This document shows, piece after piece, positions 8,233-17,700 of a DNA stretch of 64,000 nt. The notes under the pieces are model-generated. The model did not search any database and had not been told where the DNA came from. It was given only the letters and a program-made list of their open reading frames with translations. The first letter of the stretch is position 1, and each line of letters begins with the position of its first letter. The position numbers and the translations under genes were made by a program. The DNA is from a virus: IMG/VR virus record IMGVR_UViG_3300035187_002824, positions 1 to 64,000 of that record. One strand, 5' to 3'.

Positions 8233-8661
8233 TTACGGAAGGTCAGTCCAAGGGCGTTGTTGCTTCTCGTAGCCAGCGATGTATTCTGCTTGAGCCTGCA
8301 GATACTCTTCTCTTGCTGTTCCGGTAAGTGTTGTTTCAACACCATGAGAAACTTTAGCTACAGCATTCTGGATGGTGAATCCAATTGTGATGTCGTAGTT
8401 GTTTCCTCCGGTAGGGACAAGTGAGAATGTATTACTTCTCGATGTATCCTTGGTTACAAAGATAGGATCGTTGTCTTTAGCTGAGTTCTCAACGTCATCA
8501 GCATAGTTTTGGAAGAAGTCATTGAAATCTTGAGATCCAAACTCAAGAGTTGACATCACCGGGTAAACGTACTGTACTGATACGTTCACGTCGAATTCAA
8601 CATCCATTTGGATAGGTACAACAGGATCTCCTTCTTGTGTTACAGTGTAGTTAACTGACAT
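8233..8661 (-). CDS. virion-associated hypothetical protein
   Basis: The ATG at 8661 gives a 142-residue beta-rich protein starting MSVNYTVTQEGDP. The upstream in-frame extension to 8808 is a hydrophobic shadow of the neighbouring gene and is rejected. The C-terminal ~20 residues are helical and end in KQQRPWTDLP. It is the last gene of the fibre operon. No family recognised, probably an accessory tail or fibre component. Confidence 0.65.
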   Translation of the reverse strand: MSVNYTVTQEGDPVVPIQMDVEFDVNVSVQYVYPVMSTLEFGSQDFNDFFQNYADDVENSAKDNDPIFVTKDTSRSNTFSLVPTGGNNYDITIGFTIQNAVAKVSHGVETTLTGTAREEYLQAQAEYIAGYEKQQRPWTDLP

Positions 8662-8683
8662 ATTTTTGTTTTTAAATTTACGA

Positions 8684-9967
8684 TTAGGTGTATGAAATAT
8701 TAACAGCAACTTGGTTAGCTGGAATAGCACCAGTGTCTGTATGAGCAATACCAGTAGTAATAGCGTAAGCAATACCGGAAGATAAACGTATTCCAAAAGG
8801 TCCTCCATTTATTTGAATTGTATCGTTGGCTGGAATCATAATCGTCTTAGCAGGTGTGTCTGAAGCAAGGACTGGTGCAGCATTCTTATTGTACAGCTTG
8901 AAGTATACTGGTGATGCTCCGTTGTTGCTAAGAGTGATCTCATTAATACTTGCAGCAGTAGCTTTAACAGACGTTAAGTTTGTTGAGTTTGCACCTATAA
9001 CATTGTGTTGTGTAGAAGCACCCTGACCTGTTTGCGGAACGTTTGTTATAACTTGGTTTGATCCAAGAGTGATAGCTGCAGCTGTAACATTCAATCGTGC
9101 AGCTGTATTTTGTTGTACGTTAAGTCTCGTAGACATCCATGGCACTTGAGAGAACGTGGTATTAACCCTTACGTTACCTCCAGTGAATCCTGTTGATACG
9201 CGTATACGAACATACCTTGATTGCACAGCGCCTGTAAATACCCTGTTGGAGTTTGCTGCAATTGTTATTGCCGCAATGTTTGGATCTGAACCTAAAACGG
9301 ATTCTTCAAATACCGGCCATGGAATACCGGTAGTGATGGTATTATCATTTGTCTGTTCAAAGATAATTGCCCCGGCAGATATACCAGCGGAACCTATGAT
9401 TGAAACAGAGAATGAATTGAAGTTACGCACATCGAACCAACCGTTTACTACATTGGTAAGTAGATCTGTGTTGACGGCTGTTATTGTAGGTGAATCTACC
9501 AGAACTTTCTTCGATAAGTTCACTGGGGCAGCAGAGTTTCCGTCTGAATAACCAAGGACTGGAAGTTTTGCTTCAATAGCTTCAAGACCAGATACAACAC
9601 TTGATGTATCGCCAGCTCCACAATTCGCTTTAATAGCATCTTGTATATCTGTTGCCGCTTTCTTCAAGCCTGCAAGGTTAGGTGTCCATGTAGCTTGATT
9701 GGTTACATCTTGGATATCGAAATCCAAACGAGCAACATTACCTTGTCCATCAGTGAAGTTGATCGTTAATTTAAGCAGGTCATTCCAATGGTATCCGGAG
9801 TTGGGGAGAGATCTGTAGTTCGGGAAGTACATCGGTTCAACACTCTTGATGTTACAAACCGAGAACACGTAGTTATGCTGACCAGTTGATGTTGGTGCAG
9901 CTCCTGTATTTTCAATTACGATAGTATTACCATCGATCACTACTGTCTTTTGTCTGTTCAGAACCAT
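8684..9967 (-). CDS. fibre-like structural protein
   Basis: A 427-residue protein rich in Thr, Asn, Ser and small residues with regular beta-strand spacing. Its C-terminal part (VYFKLYNKNAAPVLASDTP, then PANDTIQINGGPFGI) resembles beta-sandwich modules seen in Bacteroidetes phage structural proteins. Its position among collagen-like proteins suggests a receptor-binding or decoration role. Function is inferred from context. Confidence 0.6.
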   Translation of the reverse strand: MVLNRQKTVVIDGNTIVIENTGAAPTSTGQHNYVFSVCNIKSVEPMYFPNYRSLPNSGYHWNDLLKLTINFTDGQGNVARLDFDIQDVTNQATWTPNLAGLKKAATDIQDAIKANCGAGDTSSVVSGLEAIEAKLPVLGYSDGNSAAPVNLSKKVLVDSPTITAVNTDLLTNVVNGWFDVRNFNSFSVSIIGSAGISAGAIIFEQTNDNTITTGIPWPVFEESVLGSDPNIAAITIAANSNRVFTGAVQSRYVRIRVSTGFTGGNVRVNTTFSQVPWMSTRLNVQQNTAARLNVTAAAITLGSNQVITNVPQTGQGASTQHNVIGANSTNLTSVKATAASINEITLSNNGASPVYFKLYNKNAAPVLASDTPAKTIMIPANDTIQINGGPFGIRLSSGIAYAITTGIAHTDTGAIPANQVAVNISYT

Positions 9968-9968
9968 A

Positions 9969-10634
9969 TCAATTGTTGATTAAGTATCCAATGCCTACTC
10001 CGTAAACAAACATGGCTGGCCTGGATAAGTACCATGGTGTTTTATTTTCCTTCACCACAATATTGTTCACGTAAGGAACTGTGGTGTATGGGTTGTATGA
10101 ATTTAACTGAACAATAGGCTCAGCCTTTTTAAACAATCCTTTCTTTTTGTACCCTATTGTTACGTCGAACTTGTTGATGAATCGCAATGAATCAATGAAT
10201 ACGTAGTTGTCAAACACTCTACCGTCGATCGAAGCCCACTCATTATTCATCATGAATCTATTCGTGGTGTCAATGTACATTGTGTCTTTATTATAAACAG
10301 TATCAACCACATATGGAACTTTAACATTCTTAATCTCTGTTAAGAGCTCCGCCTTTGTCACGCTTTGCAATTTCTTAAATGACTCAAACTCTTTCCCGAG
10401 AAGGTTCATCGCTTTATCTTGTGAGATAATATGCTGCCTCATCCGGATAGACTCATGCACCGCCATGTCACGGTGAGAAATCAATTGAGCATTTTCTTTC
10501 TCAAGGAACGATATCTGGTCCTCGTATTCAGAGGATACTTCAGCAATCTTATTACATGAAGCAGCTTGGTTTATCACGAATGATACAGCAAGCAGGAATG
10601 ACAACGCCTTCCATATGTTAAAGCCTTTGATCAT
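9969..10634 (-). CDS. membrane-anchored coiled-coil protein
   Basis: 221 residues: an N-terminal hydrophobic segment (residues about 8-27, ending in a Cys), a coiled coil (about 35-95), then a beta-rich region with repeated D/Y/V strands and a hydrophobic end (FVYGVGIGYLI). This is an inner-membrane-anchored layout facing the periplasm and could be spanin-like. Similar proteins are common in Bacteroidetes phages without known function. It overlaps the membrane protein upstream by 4 nt. Confidence 0.55.
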   Translation of the reverse strand: MIKGFNIWKALSFLLAVSFVINQAASCNKIAEVSSEYEDQISFLEKENAQLISHRDMAVHESIRMRQHIISQDKAMNLLGKEFESFKKLQSVTKAELLTEIKNVKVPYVVDTVYNKDTMYIDTTNRFMMNNEWASIDGRVFDNYVFIDSLRFINKFDVTIGYKKKGLFKKAEPIVQLNSYNPYTTVPYVNNIVVKENKTPWYLSRPAMFVYGVGIGYLINN

Positions 10635-10825
10635 TTCTCTTTATAAAAGTTAGTGATCAATGCACCTACCATAGCTGACACTATGACAGCTTTGTGTAAG
10701 AATGGAAACGGTGACAAGAAATCAATTGAGAATTCAAGTGCACCTATAGCTGTCAATGCAGCCCCAATCCTACGCATCTTCGCAGGAGTGGGGGCATTGA
10801 AATTATTTATGAGTTTCCTTAACAT
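10631..10825 (-). CDS. small two-helix membrane protein
   Basis: The ATG at 10825 shares one base with the preceding stop (TAATG), so the 64-residue product MLRKLINNFNAP... is preferred over a longer upstream frame. It has a basic N-terminus and two hydrophobic stretches (RIGAALTAIGALEFSIDFLS and KAVIVSAMVGALIT). It could be a second holin or an antiholin. Confidence 0.6.
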   Translation of the reverse strand: MLRKLINNFNAPTPAKMRRIGAALTAIGALEFSIDFLSPFPFLHKAVIVSAMVGALITNFYKEK

Positions 10826-11604
10826 TACGGTACTACTACGTTTTGAACACTGGTACATCCGTTTGCATCTGTAACGGTACATGCATAGTTTCCAGCAAGA
10901 GGGGCTACTATGTTTTGTGTAGTAGCAGTGAATCCACCAGGACCGGTCCATGAGTATGCGTATGGAAGCGTACCTCCAGAAGCAATCACAGATACATTTG
11001 CAGTAGGCGCAGCACCAACGGTGTTTGCTCCAGTAACAAGCAGGTTAGGCTGTGTCAGCGTAAATGTGATAGCCACCTCGTCACCATTTGAATCAGTGAT
11101 GGTAACAGTGTTGTTTCCGGCAGGAAGGTTTCCGGCGGTACCCTTCTCATAAGAGATAGAGTAAGGACCTTCTCCTCCGGTAATGTTCAGCTGAATATTA
11201 CCATTGCTCAAGCCATTACAGCTTGGGTTCTCAAAGCTGATGATAGTTGCTGCAAGACCTGGATTGGTTGATACCGAACCAGTGCAAGCTCCAGTCAATG
11301 GATCTGGTGTGCTTGTTGCCTGTACATTGAGGCCATTAACAAGGTCAAGATATTGTTGACCGGTAAGCGTTCCGGCTTTAGCAAGGCAAAGAGCATCATC
11401 AAGAATTTTCTTAGCTGCCTCGCATGCGCAGTCACAGTCACCAAGTACTGATGGCAATAAAGAACCGGTAACCACCATGTAAGTACATGCCGGGCATCCG
11501 TATTTTATGGTAAGCAAATTACCATTTTCGGAATCAAGGAATAACCATGCTTCGTTTGCCGCAGGATTCGGAGTTTCGTTTCTTGTTTGAACAGGGATAA
11601 TCAT
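10825..11604 (-). CDS. SprB-repeat/Ig-like virion surface protein
   Basis: The 259-residue protein has a Cys-rich N-terminal half. Two Ig-like repeats follow: NPSCNGLSNGNIQLNITGG...GNNTVTITDSNG and YAYSWTGPGGFTATTQNI...GNYACTVTDANGCT. The pattern NPSCnGxxnG...YsWsxG...GxYxcTvtDxnGCt is that of SprB-type repeats of Bacteroidetes gliding adhesins. In a phage it probably decorates the virion or fibre and mediates weak host-surface contacts. Confidence 0.75.
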   Translation of the reverse strand: MIIPVQTRNETPNPAANEAWLFLDSENGNLLTIKYGCPACTYMVVTGSLLPSVLGDCDCACEAAKKILDDALCLAKAGTLTGQQYLDLVNGLNVQATSTPDPLTGACTGSVSTNPGLAATIISFENPSCNGLSNGNIQLNITGGEGPYSISYEKGTAGNLPAGNNTVTITDSNGDEVAITFTLTQPNLLVTGANTVGAAPTANVSVIASGGTLPYAYSWTGPGGFTATTQNIVAPLAGNYACTVTDANGCTSVQNVVVP

Positions 11605-11608
11605 GTCC

Positions 11609-11878
11609 TTATGGAGTTACAATTACTGAATAGTCCGAAGCGGATACACAACCAAGGAACTTTCCGGTTGTTGGGTGGTATGCTTTAACATACCCCTCTC
11701 CACATTTAACACGAGCATCATTGTATTGCTCAGCGTCAGAAGGAGTGAGACAACCTACATGCTTGTCGCATTCGTAAATAGCAACAAGACCTGGAGGGCA
11801 ACACCCGCAATCTTCTTTTGGTTCGCAGTCTTCACAAGGCTGGAACTTATTGTATACTGTTTGATTCTCGTATGGCAT
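11609..11878 (-). CDS. cysteine-rich small protein
   Basis: 89 residues with a Cys cluster near the N-terminus (CEDCEPKEDCGCCPPG) and further cysteines downstream, suggesting disulphides or a metal site. The C-terminal part (YVKAYHPTTGKFLGCVSASDY) looks like a small beta module. It sits in the fibre operon. No family recognised. Confidence 0.6.
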   Translation of the reverse strand: MPYENQTVYNKFQPCEDCEPKEDCGCCPPGLVAIYECDKHVGCLTPSDAEQYNDARVKCGEGYVKAYHPTTGKFLGCVSASDYSVIVTP

Positions 11879-11880
11879 CG

Positions 11881-12240
11881 TTAACAGGTTGAACAGTGTT
11901 TATACATGGTATCAATTAGTGCACACAGTTCATCTTGCTTAATGCAATTGACTTCGTCAGGGTGCACTGATGCTTTCGGCAAAGATACCGAATTCTTGTA
12001 TTTTTCAAAAGCAAATCTTCCTTTACTGGAGAAGACTACTGTGTCGTAATTTATGACAGGATTTGCGACATACTCATCAAGCTCTTGAGCAAGCCACATA
12101 AGGTAGTTTATTGAATTCCATAACGCATCTGCTTCGGATATTCTACCCAAAGACATGAGCTCGACATACTTAACGGCAATACCGGAAGAGCAATCTTTAA
12201 TCCTTATTGAGGATGAGCATATGAAATTCTTACTCAGCAT
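11881..12240 (-). CDS. hypothetical protein in fibre operon
   Basis: A 119-residue helical protein with several cysteines, including a C-terminal CSTC. It overlaps the collagen-like gene upstream by one base. The layout of short Cys-containing helices resembles the 184-residue protein at 14147-14701, perhaps small adaptor or chaperone-type proteins for fibres. This is a context-only inference. Confidence 0.55.
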   Translation of the reverse strand: MLSKNFICSSSIRIKDCSSGIAVKYVELMSLGRISEADALWNSINYLMWLAQELDEYVANPVINYDTVVFSSKGRFAFEKYKNSVSLPKASVHPDEVNCIKQDELCALIDTMYKHCSTC

Positions 12241-13001
12241 TACTGAAGAGGTATGATTATCTGTCCGCGAATATAGAATCTCTTACTAGAGAATGATGCT
12301 GGAATTTTTATTGTTGAGAACTTAATGAGTGAAGAGCCAACATTACAGTATGCCAACATACCCTCATTAGAATCTAAACCTGACTCAGGATCGAGTGTTG
12401 AACCATTGGCCATGTTCGCTCCATTCTCATAAACAAAACTCATGACAGACCTAACTTCTTTTGCAGCAGTGTTTGATCCGGCAAGAGTTATCTCTACGGC
12501 AGTTGTGATAGGAAGTCCTCCGGCGTTTGCAAGGTTTAACTCAAGCATGATGTTTACGAACATTGTCTTACCAACAATGAGGTATGACGAATCAGTACTG
12601 GTTGTGGAACCTATACCAAAGTCAATATCTGATGGATCGACATTTGTCCATGCTGTTGAGAAAGCAATATCACCAGAAGGACCAGCAGGACCGGCAGGGC
12701 CAGCAGGACCCGGATCGCCATCATCGCCCTTATCTCCCTTTGGACCAGCCACACCTTGAATACCTTGAGGTCCGGCAGGACCGCGATCTCCAGTATCACC
12801 TTTGTCACCCTTTGGACCTTGAGGACCTGGATCGCCAGCTTCACCTTGTTCTCCTTGAGGTCCGGCTACACCCTGCTCACCTTGAGGACCGGCAGGACCA
12901 GCGGGACCGGTATCACCTTTGTCCCCTTTATCACCTTTAGGGCCTACAGGTATTTGCTTGTCTCCGCAACCGCATTCGTCTTCGAATTCATTGAACGCCA
13001 T
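12240..13001 (-). CDS. collagen-like fibre protein 1
   Basis: 253 residues. About residues 18-108 are uninterrupted Gly-X-Y triplets rich in [13 protein letters not shown] and GPQGEQG, which form a collagen triple helix. A C-terminal globular beta domain (~140 residues) likely trimerises, in C1q/TNF style. Collagen-like proteins are common in tail fibres. The Gly-X-Y tract also opens long reading frames on the other strand, which are artefacts. Confidence 0.88.
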   Translation of the reverse strand: MAFNEFEDECGCGDKQIPVGPKGDKGDKGDTGPAGPAGPQGEQGVAGPQGEQGEAGDPGPQGPKGDKGDTGDRGPAGPQGIQGVAGPKGDKGDDGDPGPAGPAGPAGPSGDIAFSTAWTNVDPSDIDFGIGSTTSTDSSYLIVGKTMFVNIMLELNLANAGGLPITTAVEITLAGSNTAAKEVRSVMSFVYENGANMANGSTLDPESGLDSNEGMLAYCNVGSSLIKFSTIKIPASFSSKRFYIRGQIIIPLQ

Positions 13002-13002
13002 A

Positions 13003-13563
13003 TCAAGATACTTTAAGTGCTACAATAGATGCTCCAAGGATTTGGATGTTTGCTCCTCCGGAAGTTTCCCAAACATATATCTCTACAACATCACCAGCGT
13101 TAAGCGGACTTGGTCCGGCATGCAAGTGCATTGTTACAGGGTATGTTCCTGGAGTTCTTCCAGCTGTACTCTCTTGACCATTCCAACCTTGGTTATTGAG
13201 AATGGTTCCGTTTACACGAAGAGCCATATTGAATACACCTCCGGCGCCAACAGCACAGTTCGTTTGAAACAGTATCAAGTAAGTACCAGTTTGGTTTATT
13301 GTAAGTGACTCACCAATGTTGAATGAACCAGCAGGTACAAGGATATCTTTAGGGCCATTGTCTTTTTGGAAGACGTATGTCACGATACCGGCAGGGCCTT
13401 GAGGACCTACAGGACCTTGCTCTCCTTGCTCTCCTTGAGGGCCAGTTCCACCAGGAGGGCCTACTGGACCTTGAAGACCACGCTCGCCACGCTTGGTTAT
13501 TACTTCGCGCTCGCAGCATGAACCACCACACTTCTTTCCTTTTTTATTACAGTCTTTGCACAT
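13003..13563 (-). CDS. collagen-like fibre protein 2
   Basis: 186 residues with a Cys/Lys-rich N-terminus ([16 protein letters not shown]), a shorter Gly-X-Y tract (about residues 25-60) and a C-terminal beta domain ([19 protein letters not shown], then [11 protein letters not shown]) of the C1q/TNF-like jelly-roll type. It is one of three collagen-like genes in tandem. The N-terminal cysteines could lock trimers or bind metal. Confidence 0.87.
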   Translation of the reverse strand: MCKDCNKKGKKCGGSCCEREVITKRGERGLQGPVGPPGGTGPQGEQGEQGPVGPQGPAGIVTYVFQKDNGPKDILVPAGSFNIGESLTINQTGTYLILFQTNCAVGAGGVFNMALRVNGTILNNQGWNGQESTAGRTPGTYPVTMHLHAGPSPLNAGDVVEIYVWETSGGANIQILGASIVALKVS

Positions 13564-13565
13564 GA

Positions 13566-14150
13566 TTATTTCATTACGAATAATTGTGGATTACTCAGTG
13601 AACATGATCCAACACCTATGGTGACAGAAGAAACTTGTATGTCAATTACCTGACCAAGATCTCCGGATACATATGTGTCATTAATCATGAATGTGATTTT
13701 CCCTCGCTCGCTTAATGACCCGGCTATTCTTTCAAATACAACAGGGTTACCATATGGTGAACCATTCTTGCGCATGCGCACAACGAAGTATACAGCTCCA
13801 GAAGATGTGTAATCAAATGATACGAACGCAACATGTGATCCTACTTCTGATATAGGATGAGCAACACCGGTTCCGAGAATGATATCAACAGCAGTTGCTA
13901 GTGCCTGAGTAGTTGTACTATCATAGCACCATTTGTTTATCTCTCCGGCAGGACCTTGGACGCCTTGGATACCTTGTGGGCCGGCAGGACCGGGAGGACC
14001 AGCAGGGCCTGTAGGACCTCCAGGATCTCCTTGATCACCCTTGTCACCTTTATCCCCCTTGGGGCCTTGAGGACCAGGATCACCTTTAGCGCCACGAGGA
14101 CCACGAGGTCCTTGTACTTCTATAGCTTCTGGGCAGTTACCTTTACTCAT
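13566..14150 (-). CDS. collagen-like fibre protein 3
   Basis: The start at 14150 overlaps the preceding stop as ATGA and is preferred over 14159. The 194-residue product has a Gly-X-Y tract (about residues 13-78, [19 protein letters not shown] onward) and a C-terminal beta domain. As with the two neighbours it would form a homotrimeric or heterotrimeric fibre. The close similarity of the collagen parts suggests recombination or duplication within the operon. Confidence 0.87.
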   Translation of the reverse strand: MSKGNCPEAIEVQGPRGPRGAKGDPGPQGPKGDKGDKGDQGDPGGPTGPAGPPGPAGPQGIQGVQGPAGEINKWCYDSTTTQALATAVDIILGTGVAHPISEVGSHVAFVSFDYTSSGAVYFVVRMRKNGSPYGNPVVFERIAGSLSERGKITFMINDTYVSGDLGQVIDIQVSSVTIGVGSCSLSNPQLFVMK

Positions 14151-14701
14151 AAACAGCAATCACATAGGTTACGTAAATACTCCGCAATGACATTTGCGTC
14201 ATTGTACTTACCATGCTCAGCGGCCCACACCATGTTGGTGTATAAGTCCCTCATACGGACGGCCATTTGCGTTTCTTTGCTGTCAACTTCAAGCAAGTTT
14301 ACCTTTGCCATCTTGTTCTCTATGCAACACTTCAAACATTCACTGAACAAGAAGTAGCATTTAGTTTGTATTGTCTCAGCATCTTCTGTACCTGGCTGAT
14401 ACAAGCAAACCAACTCAACAGTGTAAACACCTGAGTCTATCTTTTGAAGACCGAGATCTTCGGCAAGCAATTCAAACCCGAGTTCAGTTGCAGAAGGGAA
14501 GATACCGGTTGTATCTATCTTCTTTACTTCACTCATTGTTGGGCCTTTGATTAACAAATAAGACTCACTGATATCTGTAGTCTTCAGGTTAGGTTCTCCC
14601 CACCCGGTTTCATTACAACACTCTGAATACTCTCCAGATGTTTCATATACGATAACAGACTGGCAGTCAGATGAAGTTTTTATTTTGATCTCGTTGGCCA
14701 T
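14147..14701 (-). CDS. first gene of fibre operon, Cys-rich hypothetical
   Basis: A 184-residue protein with a beta-rich N-terminal half and a helical C-terminal half containing several Cys pairs ([15 protein letters not shown]). It starts 7 nt after a strong TTG-N19-TATCTTTG promoter, so it heads the fibre operon. Function unknown. Position suggests an adaptor or assembly factor for the collagen-like fibres. Confidence 0.65.
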   Translation of the reverse strand: MANEIKIKTSSDCQSVIVYETSGEYSECCNETGWGEPNLKTTDISESYLLIKGPTMSEVKKIDTTGIFPSATELGFELLAEDLGLQKIDSGVYTVELVCLYQPGTEDAETIQTKCYFLFSECLKCCIENKMAKVNLLEVDSKETQMAVRMRDLYTNMVWAAEHGKYNDANVIAEYLRNLCDCCL

Positions 14702-14707
14702 TTAACG

Positions 14708-14737
14708 CAAAGATAAGGTAAATTGTTTCAATTGCAA
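14708..14737 (-). promoter_or_regulatory. strong Bacteroidetes-type promoter of fibre operon
   Basis: On the minus strand TTG (14737-14735), 19 nt, then TATCTTTG (14715-14708). The ATG at 14701 is 6 nt past the -7 box, so transcription should start at or next to the start codon (leaderless). Confidence 0.82.
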
Positions 14738-17700
14738 TTAATATAATTTCGTCACTTGCGGTGGTTCAGGATCTGATTCTCGAACCATGATAGCGTCATT
14801 GAATTCATTGCCTTGGTCGATAACGGAGTTCTTGCCCATCCATAATTGCATGAGTGCTTTCCGGCGGAACCTTGAGAATATCTTATTCAAATACTCTTGA
14901 GCCTGTGTATCAGACATTGTAGCTATCTTGTCCAAACCGGTGTCAAGCAGGAATTGCTTAGCCTCTGTACCTGACTGCTTAATAATATCCCAGTATTGGT
15001 CATCGGTAATCTTTGTGCCATCAGGAAGTTCCTGCCCCTTGTTGTAATCAGGAATGAACAGTCCTCTCTTTATGAGTGGAGTATACACGGGGTGTTCCTT
15101 AACCTCTTGAGAGAATCTATCCCCGTACTTTATCGGTTCGCCAAGTGCATTCAGTTTTTCTCCGGAAGCCCTTCTTACAAATGGAATGTTCGCAGCAATC
15201 ATGGATAGAAGATCATCTCTTCTGTACACATTACTGTCTGTCATCCGGTCGATATTGGATAACAATCCTTTCCAAGGAATGAATCCGGAAAGAGGTCTTG
15301 TTAAATTACCTACAGTTTTCTCAAATGCATTCATGTCACCTTTGCTATCAACAAGCCCAGAGAGGAACCCATTAATACCGGTTAAGTATGATTGCTCAAG
15401 CATTCCTGACACAGATCTCTGAAGGACAAATGCTGACTCAGTCAAGATGTCCGATTCATTCTGATCACTCCATCTTCTGTGGTCTGCTGTATTCCCGGCG
15501 AAAGAAAGCACGGCGAACAATGGTGAGAACTGGTATGAGTAGTACTTGTCACCAATCTTGATTGAATACGGAAGCCACCCGGTTTCTCTTAACTGAGCTT
15601 GCTTATCCCAATCGGTAGGACCTTTACCATAGATTTTAAATCCTGAGTCATCATCATCATCATAAGCCAATGCTACCGCAGTCAGTAGTGTTGAACCTAC
15701 AACTACCTTCAAAGCGGATCTTGCCTGCTCTTCTCTTTCATTTTCCCTCCTAACTCCAGGTATTCCAAATGGGGTGTACCCAAGCATTTCATTGAAGACG
15801 TTGGCAACAACTTTAGTGAATGGAACCACAAGTCTTAATGCAGGCATCTTCTTCACTCCGTTGTTTATGAGCTCAGCTACTATACCAAGAACACCTTGGG
15901 GTTTGTAGTTATATGTGAATTTACGACCGTAGTTTTTAGCTCGTTCAATGTAGTGAGCGTCTACCTTATTCTCCCATATCTCCCAAGCTCTACGATATGT
16001 CATAGCTCTTTTCTTAGTTGGAGAATAGTTTTCGCCCATGTACTTCATATCCGACTCAACATCTTTTGTTGCCTCGGCAATTGTTTCACTCCATTCTTTC
16101 TTGGTGTACCCCATTTTTTCGTTAACGAAATCATTGAGGGCTTTCCCGGAAAGACCTTTATTCCTTCCTTCCATGTGAACGATTTCGTAAAGCTTAACAG
16201 CCTCTGCTCCAGAGAAGAATATCTCATCAGTAGCAGCCATAAAACGTCCAACGTATTTCAGGTAATTCAATGGGTTTATAGATCCTCCTTTATATCGAAC
16301 ATCTTCAAGAGGATTCACAACATTCTCTATACCGGTAAGATCGGATCGTATTGTAGATGACGGTCCGTAAGCAATTGTTGATGCAGCTTCAGATACACCT
16401 TTTGTACCTACACCAGTAGCAAAAGCTTTCCATATCGACACAGCTCTCTTCATGTCAGGATATGTCAATACTTTACTCTTACCTACTTTTATTCCCGGGA
16501 TGTTTGATGCTTCGCTTTTTAATCTGGGAGTTAATGCAAGTATGGAATTGATAGGCATCTCAACAAGAGACTTAATCAAGTTTGCATTGAAGTTTAGTTT
16601 CTGTGTATCAATAGATGATAATGTGTTAGCATACCACATAGACCACATCAAGTCAGATGGTGGTACCGGTATTTTGTTCTTGGCATCTTTAGATCCATAT
16701 ACAGAATAATTGTACATGGACTTCATGATCTCAATAGCTACTTTCCTCTTGGCTGCATCGGTCTTAAGATTCTTCAATTTCTCTTGAAGAGATTCTATGT
16801 ATGACACGAAGTCTTTATCGGGATCTTTTATACCGTATTCCTTCTTGATTATGTTTTCAATTTCATCCCTAGTCATCAATGAGCCATCACCTAGAATGTC
16901 ATCTATAGCCTTCTTTAGCTTACGATTAACAACTGGAGCGTTATCACTTACTACTTTTGAAGCGTCATTCTTTTGAGTTGTAACTTTGTCGACAACATCT
17001 TTGGCTATTTTAGAAGCAACATCTTTTGACAGACCGTAATCTTTTGCTATTGTTTCTACAAGCTTATCGGTAACACCGTCTTTAAGAATTGAATTCAAAG
17101 TATTTGATAACTCTTCTTTAGATTTTTCCGGCGATTGCTTAGCTGGCTTATCAACTTGATTCTGTACAGCTTCATCAATTGTTTTTGGCAGACTCTTGAT
17201 GACGTTGTCCATTGATTTCTCATACAGAGAAATGAATTCATTTATCTTCTCACGATTCTTTTCTATGTTAGATCTAATCTTATTGTTCTGAACATTCATC
17301 AAAGCAAGGAATTGCTTTGGAGAAAACTCATTCAGTATTTTCAACGCATCAACACCACGACCAAGCTCTGTAGCAAACTTCATCATGAAGTTTGTAATCT
17401 CTACTGAACGCTCTCTTACTCTGTCTGCAGAAACTTGCTCGCCTTTAGACTCAAAGTCTTTAGCCATTTCTTCTGATGACTTAACGATCATTGATGCGAG
17501 AGTAATCCTTACAGCAGCATCAAGACCATTACGCTTATTCATAGCAATAGTAGTAGCAACGTCTACGCCAAACTTATCTATGATGTTCTTAGCTTCTTGC
17601 TCGTTTATAGATCTGCTTCTCTGGTAGTATGTCTCAACTTCTTTAACAGCTTCCGCGGCTTGTTCTGTCAACTCTTTTTCATTTGACAATAATCTTTCCG

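Noticed and set aside
8662-8808. Hydrophobic N-terminal extension of the gene at 8233
   Set aside because: It overlaps the coding end of the 427-residue protein in another frame, and a good ATG exists at 8661.
12442-14357. Long plus-strand frames opposite the collagen-like genes
   Set aside because: They are produced by the repetitive Gly-X-Y coding of the minus-strand genes.
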